Source of the DNA: Nocardia macrotermitis | GTDB taxonomy: Bacteria; Actinomycetota; Actinomycetes; Mycobacteriales; Mycobacteriaceae | Assembly: GCF_009604405.1 (NCBI RefSeq) | Contig: NZ_WEGK01000012.1 | Location: forward strand, 124,001-188,000 | Direction of reading: 5' to 3' | Length of the DNA stretch: 64,000 bases | Shown here: one piece after another, positions 33,932 to 40,138 of the stretch | How the letters are laid out: each line of letters begins with the position of its first letter | Position numbering within the stretch: the first letter of the stretch is position 1 | Translations under genes and position numbers: made by a program | The notes under the pieces: generated by a model | The model's database searches: none | What the model was told of the DNA's origin: nothing | Seen by the model: only the letters and a program-made list of their open reading frames with translations

Positions 33932-33995
33932 CTAGCACTGCTAGACAATCGATCGGCAGTAGGTCTAGTGTTGACTCATTATCTAGCAACACTAG
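33932..33995. promoter_or_regulatory. CTAG-N5-CTAG boxes, probable TetR operators
   Basis: CTAG-CACTG-CTAG (33932-33944) and CTAG-CAACA-CTAG (33983-33995) flank the divergent gap, 51 bp apart. The second also pairs with CTAGTGTTG at 33965-33973, giving a perfect 9-bp inverted repeat with CAACACTAG (33987-33995). CTAG is normally rare in high-G+C actinomycete DNA, so four or five copies in 64 bp is notable. Confidence 0.75.
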
Positions 33996-34012
33996 CTCTC
34001 TGGGAGGTCAGC

Positions 34013-34459
34013 ATGTTCAGCGCACTCGAGGTCTTCACCATCGTGGCCGTCGGCCTGATGGTGGGGGTGGAGTTCTCCGTCGCCTTCGTCATCAATCCGA
34101 TCCTGGACGCGCTTCCCGGTGACGCCGACCAGCTCGGTCGCGCGCACGGGGGCCGGATGCTCGGCGCGGTCATGCCGTTCTGGTACATCGGTTCGCTCAT
34201 CGCGATGGTGATCTGGGCGATCGCCGGGTGGCATCACGCCGGTACGGGCCTGGTCGTCATCGCCGCGGTGCTGCTGATGGTGAGTGTGATCATGTCGATC
34301 GCGCTGCTGGTCCCGATCAACAACCGGAACAAGACCTGGACCGTGGAGAGCCGGCCCGAGGACTGGAAGGAGCAGATGAATCACTGGGACCGCTTCCACT
34401 ACGTCCGCGTCGCGATCATCGTGGCGGCGTTCGCGCTGGTGGCCGCAGCGGTCGTCTGA
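34013..34459 (+). CDS. DUF1772 membrane protein
   Basis: 148 residues with four hydrophobic helices; FTIVAVGLMVGVEFSVAFVINPIL at the start, WKEQMNHWDRFHYVRVAI near the end, as in DUF1772 (anthrone-oxygenase-like) proteins. Members are often paired with TetR genes, as here. ATG 34013 follows GGGAGG. Role uncertain; some relatives oxidise anthrones. Confidence 0.88.
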   Translation: MFSALEVFTIVAVGLMVGVEFSVAFVINPILDALPGDADQLGRAHGGRMLGAVMPFWYIGSLIAMVIWAIAGWHHAGTGLVVIAAVLLMVSVIMSIALLVPINNRNKTWTVESRPEDWKEQMNHWDRFHYVRVAIIVAAFALVAAAVV

Positions 34460-34468
34460 GGCCTGCGG

Positions 34469-34559
34469 GCCGAAATGCGCAGTTGCCCGGGATCATCGGT
34501 GGGCTGGGGGCCGAAACTGGTTCGCCACCAACGGATTACGGGCATCTGCGCATTTCGGC
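34469..34559. repeat. long imperfect inverted repeat between convergent genes
   Basis: Outer arms 34469-34489 and 34539-34559 pair over 21 bp with one mismatch (CCGAAATGCGCAGTTGCCCG against CGGGCATCTGCGCATTTCGG); weaker pairing continues inside. It occupies nearly all of the gap between the DUF1772 stop (34459) and the hydrolase stop (34590). It could be a two-way terminator or a copy of a palindromic repeat element. Confidence 0.75.
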
Positions 34560-34589
34560 GACCACTGCCGGCACCCCGCGTCGCCCTGA

Positions 34590-35462
34590 TTACCGAAGCC
34601 GTTGAGTGGCTGTCCAATTCCGGATCGCGGTGACGAATTCCTCGGGGGCGTCGGATTCCACGTAGGTGCCGGCGCCGTCGACCAGGACGAGTTCGTGGCC
34701 GGGGAAGGCCGCTTGCAGGCGTTCGCGTTCCTGGCGGCGGAATGCGAGGTCGGCCGCGCCCCACACGATCAGCGTCGGCAGGTGCGCGAGGGCGGGCAGG
34801 CCGGTTTCGAGCTCGGTGAAGAACTGGCGGCTGGCCACGACCCGGCTGGGCAGTATCGCGCTGGACCGGCGTCGTTCGGGGGTGTCCAGGGCGCGGCGGT
34901 AGTGGGTCATCTCGGCCGCGGTGGGTGTGCGTCTGCGGTGTCCGGTGGGGATGAACGTGTTGACCAGGAGGTTGAACCGCCGGATCAGCGCGCGGCCCGG
35001 CGGCCCGCCCAGCAGGCGCGCGAAGGCTTCGAAGTACAGGCTGCCGTTGACCGGCCAGGCCCAGGTGTTGGCCAGCACGAGCCGGGTGAACATGCCCGGT
35101 CGCCGTTGCGCGACCGCGAGTCCGATCGGCCCGCCCCAGTCCTGTCCGACCAGCGTGACCTGCTCGAGGCCGAGCGCGTCGGCGAATCCGGCGACCACCT
35201 CGGCGTGTTCCTCGGGCAGGTAGCGGTAACCGGGCCCGGCCGTGGAGAGCCCGAAGCCCGGATAGTCCGGGGCGATGCACCGGAACTCGCCGCGCAGCGC
35301 GGTGATCACCTCGCGCCACAGGAACGACCAGGTCGGATTCCCGTGCAGGAACAGCAGTGCCGGGCCGGCGCCCTCGTCGATGTAGTGCACGGTGTGCCCG
35401 TCGATCTCGACGAATCGACTGCGGAACGGGAACAGTTCGTCATCGACCCACGCGGGCCGCAC
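34590..35462 (-). CDS. haloalkane-dehalogenase-like hydrolase with catalytic His replaced
   Basis: About 290 residues. The halide-pocket Asn/Trp motif HGNPTWSFLWR, nucleophile Asp plus Trp in LVGQDWGGPIG and the acid-strand WGAADLAFR match haloalkane dehalogenases and related hydrolases. At the position of the catalytic base (family pattern A/G-H-F-x-Q-E-D) the gene encodes GAGTYVESDAPEE: Thr (ACC) instead of His. Without the base the alkyl-enzyme ester could not be hydrolysed in the known mechanism. GTG 35462 (MRPAWVDDELFPF) matches family N-termini; longer starts to 35660 exist in frame. A 19-bp palindrome lies 72 bp upstream. Confidence 0.82.
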   Translation of the reverse strand: MRPAWVDDELFPFRSRFVEIDGHTVHYIDEGAGPALLFLHGNPTWSFLWREVITALRGEFRCIAPDYPGFGLSTAGPGYRYLPEEHAEVVAGFADALGLEQVTLVGQDWGGPIGLAVAQRRPGMFTRLVLANTWAWPVNGSLYFEAFARLLGGPPGRALIRRFNLLVNTFIPTGHRRRTPTAAEMTHYRRALDTPERRRSSAILPSRVVASRQFFTELETGLPALAHLPTLIVWGAADLAFRRQERERLQAAFPGHELVLVDGAGTYVESDAPEEFVTAIRNWTATQRLR

Positions 35463-35533
35463 ACTCTCGGTGATATCGGCTATCTCGGCCCCCTCTCGAT
35501 TCCGATCCCCTGATGACTTGAGTCTTTCACCTA

Positions 35534-35552
35534 TGCTTGACAATATCAAGCA
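35534..35552. promoter_or_regulatory. 19-bp palindrome TGCTTGA-N5-TCAAGCA
   Basis: Perfect 7-bp arms with spacer CAATA, about 72 bp upstream of the dehalogenase-like gene, in an AT-richer spot. It is the size of a TetR operator; the TetR gene ending at 35682 is the nearest candidate, although that protein has another palindrome by its own start. Confidence 0.55.
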
Positions 35553-35617
35553 CACGGAAGGCGGCGCGGCCGAGGACATCGAAAGTGTTCGCGCACAACG
35601 GATCACGCAAGGACGAG

Positions 35618-35680
35618 GTCGCCGACCCTGCCGGTCCACACTGATCGCGTCCCGGATCATCCCTGTAGTACGCGCGCGTG
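35618..35680 (-). repeat. dispersed repeat, copy 1
   Basis: The minus-strand sequence from 35677 to 35618 matches the plus strand of 49270-49329 at 54 of 60 positions. It lies just past the TetR stop (35682), in the upstream region of the dehalogenase-like gene. Substitutions are scattered and not at third codon positions of any gene, and both copies read LxASRIIPVVRA on one strand. Nature unknown. Confidence 0.8.
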
Positions 35681-35681
35681 T

Positions 35682-36443
35682 TCAGTGAGAGGTTTCGTCG
35701 CCCTCGACGCAACGATGGGCATGCTCCAGCCGGGCGAGCCATTCGCGGAGCAGTCCGGCTTCGGAGACGCTGAATCCCACGCCGGTCACGGGGTCGGTGT
35801 CGCCGGTGGGGGTGATGATGCCGAGCAGTGACCGGGCGCGGTCGGCGATGGGGGAACGGTGCTCGGCGCGGGGTGCGGGCGCTTCGGTGAGGGCGTCGAG
35901 CACGATGTCTCGCAGGGGGCGGATCGAGCGGGCGTCGCGGGATCGTTCGGGCCGGGCCAGCAGGTGCAGGACCGCGCCGGTCGTGGACGCTTCGATGGCG
36001 GTCACGGCCGCGTCGACCGGCACTCGCAGCAGCCCGTGTTCGTTGGCTCGGTCGAGCATGCCGCGCAGGATGGCGCGGTTCTCGATGACCGCGGCGGGGT
36101 GGCGGCCCGGGCGCGGGTTGGCGTACATCAGCGTGTAGATGGCGGGGTTGGCCAGGCCGAACTCGACGTGCGTCTCCCAGCCGCGCCGCAGGTCCTCGAT
36201 CGGGTCCATGCTGGGGACGAAGGCGCGTTTCTCGGCGAGGTAGCTCTCGAATCCGAAGCTGGCGATCGCGTCGAGCAGGGCGTCCTTGTCGCCGAACAGC
36301 CGATACAGGGTCGGTGTCTGTACTCCGGCCGCGGTGGCCACCGCGCGGGTGGACAGTGCGGCGGGCCCGGCCTCGGTCAGCAGTGCGACCGCCGCGTCGA
36401 GGATGCGTTCGCGCTGGTCGTCGGGGCGGCTACTGGAGGGCAT
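35682..36443 (-). CDS. TetR family regulator
   Basis: 253 residues: RERILDAAVALLTEAGPAALSTRAVATAAGVQTPTLYRLFGDKDALLDAIASFG forms the HTH (~11-64). A long C-terminal domain follows. ATG 36443 (MPSSSRPDDQ) is preferred to in-frame starts up to 36551, which would run through the operator region. Divergent from the flavodoxin-like gene; two perfect dyads lie between them. Confidence 0.9.
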   Translation of the reverse strand: MPSSSRPDDQRERILDAAVALLTEAGPAALSTRAVATAAGVQTPTLYRLFGDKDALLDAIASFGFESYLAEKRAFVPSMDPIEDLRRGWETHVEFGLANPAIYTLMYANPRPGRHPAAVIENRAILRGMLDRANEHGLLRVPVDAAVTAIEASTTGAVLHLLARPERSRDARSIRPLRDIVLDALTEAPAPRAEHRSPIADRARSLLGIITPTGDTDPVTGVGFSVSEAGLLREWLARLEHAHRCVEGDETSH

Positions 36444-36473
36444 GTACCGATGATAACGGGAAAATGTTGACAT

Positions 36474-36524
36474 TGACAATGACACTGTCACGGCTCTAGC
36501 GTTATCACTGTCAACAACAGTGAT
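36474..36524. promoter_or_regulatory. two perfect dyads, probable TetR operators
   Basis: TGACA-N7-TGTCA (36474-36490) and ATCACTGT-CAACA-ACAGTGAT (36504-36524; 8-bp arms). Both contain CACTGTCA. They lie between the TetR start at 36443 and the flavodoxin-like ATG at 36617 in an AT-richer segment that should include both promoters. Confidence 0.8.
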
Positions 36525-36616
36525 TCGGCGACGCTGCCGACCCCGCGGCACTCACATGCCGGCGTAGCTCCCGGCCCCGCGGAACTGTTCACCGATCACG
36601 AGGAAAAGGATTCGAC

Positions 36617-37201
36617 ATGTCATCTGTTCACGTCGCCATCGCCTACTACTCCGGTTACGGGCACACACTCGAACTCGCCAAGGCCGTGCGCGCGGGTGTC
36701 GAGGCGGTGTCGGGGGCACGCGCCGAGCTGGTCGATGTCGCGGCGCTGACCGACGCGCAGTGGGAGTTGCTCGATGACGCCGACGCGATCGTCTTCGGCA
36801 CGCCGACGTATATGGGGTCAGCGGCCGGGGCGTTCCATGTCTTCGCCGAGGCGACCTCGAAGCGGTGGATGAGTCAGCGGTGGCTGGACAAGCTGGCCGC
36901 GGGGTTCACCAATTCCGGGTCGATGAGCGGGGACAAGTTGCACACGTTGCAGTACCTGGCGCTGCTGGCCGCTCAGCACGGTATGCACTGGGTCGGTCTG
37001 GGGCTGATGCCGGGCTGGAACACCACCACCGGTAGCGAATTCGACGACAACCGGCTGGGGTTCTATCTCGGGGCGGGCGCGCAGACCTGGAACGATCAGG
37101 GTCCCGAAGCGGTTCATGCCGCGGATCTGGCCACCGCGCGGCATCTCGGGGGACGGGTGGCCAGGCAGGCGTTGCGTTTTCGGCCCGTGGTCGCGATATA
37201 G
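36617..37201 (+). CDS. flavodoxin-like NAD(P)H:quinone oxidoreductase (WrbA-type)
   Basis: 194 residues. FMN phosphate loop YYSGYGHTLELAKAV (~10-24), the FMN ring loop VFGTPTYMGSAAG (~79) and NSGSMSGDKLHTLQYLA with GLGLMPGW and the C-terminal helix are as in the NADPH-dependent FMN reductase/WrbA superfamily. Reduces quinones by two electrons, protecting against redox stress. ATG 36617 follows GAGGAAAAGG. Probably repressed by the divergent TetR. Confidence 0.9.
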   Translation: MSSVHVAIAYYSGYGHTLELAKAVRAGVEAVSGARAELVDVAALTDAQWELLDDADAIVFGTPTYMGSAAGAFHVFAEATSKRWMSQRWLDKLAAGFTNSGSMSGDKLHTLQYLALLAAQHGMHWVGLGLMPGWNTTTGSEFDDNRLGFYLGAGAQTWNDQGPEAVHAADLATARHLGGRVARQALRFRPVVAI

Positions 37202-37281
37202 AGCGTGTGCCGGTGCGGAATACTCCGCGCCGGCCGGGGTATGAAGAACGTGCATGTAGAACCGACGGAAGGTCACCACCA

Positions 37282-37920
37282 GTGTTCCGATCCACCGGCG
37301 TCACCGTCCTGGTCAGTATCGCCGCGGCGAGCTTGTTGTCCGGTTGCGGCAGCGGCGCCGGCGCCGATCATGCTGCCGCATCCACGAGTTCGTCGGGGGC
37401 ATCGAGTTCGGCTGAGGCGCAAGCGAATTCGACATCCTCCTCCGACTCCACCTCGGCGCGGGCGGACGCGGAGTCGCCGTCCGCGCGGATCTCGCCCGCG
37501 GATGCGCCGGTGACCGGGTGCGGGGTCGATCTGTCCTCGCCGACGATCCGGGCGGCGCTGGCGAAACTGCCGCAGGAGCCGGTCACGCAGCGGGCGTGGA
37601 ATACGAATCCGGCGTCGTTCCAGGGGAATTTCGATCCGTGTGCGACGTTGTCGACCGCGATCGTGACGATCCAGGGGGCGACGGGTAGTTCGCCGGATCA
37701 GGCGTTGATGTTCCACAAGGGGCGTTATCTGGGGACCGCGACGTCCAAGGCGTACGGGTTCACCGCGCTGGCCGCGGCGGCGAGCACCGATGACACGGTG
37801 GTGTTGAGTTACAAGACTCCCGGCAGCTGCAACGCGTGTCCCGACGGCACCTACACCCAGGTCCAGTTCCATTGGGACGGAACGCATGTGGTGATGATCG
37901 GTCACCCGCCGCAGTCGTAG
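37282..37920 (+). CDS. LppP/LprE-like lipoprotein
   Basis: 212 residues. Signal peptide with lipobox LLSGC (Cys at ~23), then a long Ser/Ala/Thr linker and a globular C-terminus (CGVDLSSPTIRAALAKLP, FDPCATLSTAIVTIQGATGSSPDQALMFHKG, HWDGTHVVMIG) as in the mycobacterial LppP/LprE family. Four cysteines may form two disulfides. Anchored outside the membrane; function unknown. GTG 37282 has GGAAGG upstream and directly precedes the signal peptide. Confidence 0.85.
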   Translation: MFRSTGVTVLVSIAAASLLSGCGSGAGADHAAASTSSSGASSSAEAQANSTSSSDSTSARADAESPSARISPADAPVTGCGVDLSSPTIRAALAKLPQEPVTQRAWNTNPASFQGNFDPCATLSTAIVTIQGATGSSPDQALMFHKGRYLGTATSKAYGFTALAAAASTDDTVVLSYKTPGSCNACPDGTYTQVQFHWDGTHVVMIGHPPQS

Positions 37921-37940
37921 GCGGTCCTCGCGAAACGATG

Positions 37941-37977
37941 AATGCGCCGCCCCCGGTGATGCCGGGGGCGGCGCATT
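37941..37977. terminator. bidirectional hairpin terminator
   Basis: Perfect 16-bp arms, AATGCGCCGCCCCCGG and its complement, around a 5-base loop TGATG. It lies midway between the convergent lipoprotein (stop 37920) and nitronate monooxygenase (stop 37999) genes. No U-tract, as usual for actinomycetes. Confidence 0.9.
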
Positions 37978-37998
37978 CGTGTGGTGGCGGCGGGGTTT

Positions 37999-39120
37999 TC
38001 AGCCGTTGTTGAGTTTGTTGAGGCGTTCGCAGGATTCGAGGTATTCCTCGATGAGCCGCTGCATCAGGTCCGCGGTGCGTTCGACCTTGTTCATCAGGCC
38101 CACGACCTGGCCGACGGGGTTGAAGTTGACGTCCTTGGCGGCTTCGGGGTAGCGGTGTCCGCGCTTGACCCCGTCCAGGGCGACCATCATCTGCAAGGGC
38201 ATGGGCAGCGGGTCCGGGTTCTCGGGCTTCTCCCACGCCTCGGTCCAGTCGTTGCGCAGCATGCGGGCGGGTTTGCCGGTCCACGAGCGCGAGCGCACGG
38301 TGTCGTGGCTGGTGGCCTCGATGTAGGACTGCATCTGCGCGGGCGGCACGTTGGCCTCCTCGACGGTGAGCCACAGCGATCCGGTCCACGCGCCCGCGGC
38401 GCCCATGGCCATCGCGGCGGCGACCTGGCGGCCGTTGCCGATACCGCCGGCGGCGAGGGCGGGCAGGTCGCCGATCGCGTCGATGACCTGCGGCCACAGC
38501 ACCAGCGAGGAGATCTCGCCGCAGTGCCCGCCGCCCTCGGTGCCCTGCATGACGACGAAGTCCAGGCCCGCGCGCTTGTGGTTGAGGGCGTGTTTGACCG
38601 AACCGCACAGCGCGCCGATCAACCGGCCCGAGTCCTGGACCTGCTTGATGATGTCCTCGGGCGGGGTGCCCAGGGCGTTGGCGACGAGTTTGGCCTTGGG
38701 GTGGCGCAGGATGACCTCGACCTGCGGGCCCGCGGTGGTGGCGGTCCAGCCCAGCAGCTGGTGGTGGTGTTCACCCTCGGGCAGGTGCGGGACGTTGTGA
38801 TCGTTGAGCAGCTTCTCGGCGAAGTCGCGGTGGCCCTGGGGGACCATCTCGGCGAGTTTGGCTTCCAGCTCGTCCGGGCTCAGGCCGTCCGCGCCCTTGC
38901 CCTCGTATTTGGAGGGGATGACCAGGTCCACGCCGTAGACGCCCTGGACGTGCTCGTCGAGCCAGGCCAGTTCGACCTCGAGTTGCTCGGCGGTGAATCC
39001 GACCGCGCCGAGCACACCGATTCCACCGGCGTTGCTCACCGCGGCGGCGACGTCGCGGCAGTGGGTGAAGGCGAAGATGGGGACGTCGATGCCCAGTCGT
39101 TCGCAGATCTCGGTACGCAT
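37999..39120 (-). CDS. nitronate monooxygenase family flavoprotein
   Basis: 373 residues, FMN-binding TIM barrel. MRTEICERLGIDVPIFAFTHCRDVAAAVSNAGGIGVLGA at the N-terminus, FVVMQGTEGGGHCGE with the catalytic-region His, and ALAAGGIGNGRQVAAAMAMGAAGAWTGSLWL as the phosphate site. It resembles mycobacterial Rv1533-type proteins. Characterised relatives oxidise alkyl nitronates; the mycobacterial branch may instead act in lipid or steroid breakdown. ATG 39120; GAGGAG lies 11 bases upstream. A KstR-type motif sits 55 bp upstream. Confidence 0.9.
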   Translation of the reverse strand: MRTEICERLGIDVPIFAFTHCRDVAAAVSNAGGIGVLGAVGFTAEQLEVELAWLDEHVQGVYGVDLVIPSKYEGKGADGLSPDELEAKLAEMVPQGHRDFAEKLLNDHNVPHLPEGEHHHQLLGWTATTAGPQVEVILRHPKAKLVANALGTPPEDIIKQVQDSGRLIGALCGSVKHALNHKRAGLDFVVMQGTEGGGHCGEISSLVLWPQVIDAIGDLPALAAGGIGNGRQVAAAMAMGAAGAWTGSLWLTVEEANVPPAQMQSYIEATSHDTVRSRSWTGKPARMLRNDWTEAWEKPENPDPLPMPLQMMVALDGVKRGHRYPEAAKDVNFNPVGQVVGLMNKVERTADLMQRLIEEYLESCERLNKLNNG

Positions 39121-39174
39121 GGGGTGAAGCACTCCTCTGGTTTTCCGGCGCTGGAAAGTCTCGCCGCATAACAC

Positions 39175-39188
39175 TAGAACACGTTTCA
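39175..39188. promoter_or_regulatory. KstR-type operator motif
   Basis: TAGAACACGTTTCA matches TnnAACnnGTTnnA fully and differs from the copy at 31248 only in the two central free bases. It lies 55-68 bp before the nitronate monooxygenase ATG, suitable for repression. No kstR gene is in the window. Confidence 0.65.
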
Positions 39189-39373
39189 TATTCAGGCTAG
39201 CGACTCGGAGTACACAAATCGAGAGGGGGATCGAATTACGGGTGGTCAAATGCCTCTATAGACTGGGTGCCGGATGATTTCAGGGAACAGTCGTGCACTG
39301 AAATGCGTGCGCAACTCGTTCTAGTTCGCCTGTTCTCGCGACCAGCGGGGATATCGGAAAAAGATGCGCCGGA

Positions 39374-39802
39374 TCAGCGTCCCGGCCGTGCGGGCAGCAT
39401 GCCCCGGGCCAGGAGATCGTCGAACAGCAGCTGATCGACCGGTGGGACGCGTTCGCGGTCGAGGTAGCTGAACCACGCGATCTCATCGATCTCGCTGCTG
39501 GGTTCCAGGGCGCCGGTGTATTCGGCGGTGTAGCAGGCCATCCGCACCGAACCTGTTGCGGGACCGGGCAATCGGGCCTCGTAGGTGCCCACGTGCACGA
39601 GCGTGTGCGCGCTGAGCGCGACGGTGAGTTCCTCGTCGATCTCCCGCAGCAGTGTCTGCGCGTCGGTTTCGGCCCCTTCCCGTTTCCCGCCGGGAATGTA
39701 GAACACGTCCTTGCCGCGCGGGCGTGCGCACAGGATTCGCCCGTGCTCGATCAGCACCCAGGCCACGGTGTCGATGAGCAGTGTGGTCGGCTCGGCGCGC
39801 AT
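39374..39802 (-). CDS. Nudix hydrolase
   Basis: 142 residues. The Nudix box G-x5-E-x7-REUxEE reads GKREGAE...LLREIDEEL; the Gly that normally follows is Thr. Hydrolyses a nucleoside diphosphate linked to another group; substrate not predictable. The single sensible start is ATG 39802. Neighbours give no hint: it is divergent from the methionine-salvage operon across a 336-bp gap. Confidence 0.88.
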   Translation of the reverse strand: MRAEPTTLLIDTVAWVLIEHGRILCARPRGKDVFYIPGGKREGAETDAQTLLREIDEELTVALSAHTLVHVGTYEARLPGPATGSVRMACYTAEYTGALEPSSEIDEIAWFSYLDRERVPPVDQLLFDDLLARGMLPARPGR

Positions 39803-40138
39803 GCCCAGCACAGTACCGGCCGCCGCGCCGCGCCCCGGGACGCGAGGACGCGGGCCGACCCCGGGACGCGTCCTCGCTCCCCAGGGTCGGCCCCGGGAAT
39901 CGCCGTGTTCGTCTCGGGTCGTGAAGGATCCGGGTGCGCGGCACCCGTCGAACTCGGGCAGTCGTGTGCGCTCGACTCGTGAAGGGCGCGTATCGACGGC
40001 GCGATCGGCAGGAGGATCGGCACGGCCTGCTCGCGTGCGGCGGGGTGTGGTCGGGATCGGGGTGAGCGTAAAGCTGGTGGGGGCGGGTTCGATACGGTTT
40101 CCTCGAGGTTGTCGGGTTCGGTGTGAGGGTGCGCGCGG
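39803..40138. other. 336-bp gap upstream of the mtn operon
   Basis: Contains direct repeats of CCCCGGGACGCG (39833-39844, 39859-39870) and two interleaved inverted repeats (separate entry). The rest is G+C-rich without a convincing reading frame. I see no SAM-I, SAM-II or SAM-IV consensus, though a sulfur-linked control would make sense here. Confidence 0.5.
39842..39893. repeat. interleaved inverted repeats, pseudoknot-like
   Basis: Arm A GCGAGGACGCG (39842-39852) pairs with CGCGTCCTCGC (39867-39877); arm B GGGCCGACCC (39852-39861) pairs with GGGTCGGCCC (39884-39893). All pairs are perfect. Order A-B-A'-B' is that of an H-type pseudoknot in RNA, or of two mutually exclusive hairpins. Confidence 0.6.

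Noticed and set aside
39803..40138. SAM-type riboswitch before the methionine-salvage operon
   Set aside because: No stretch matching the conserved core of SAM-I, SAM-II or SAM-IV aptamers could be found; only the interleaved repeats are real.
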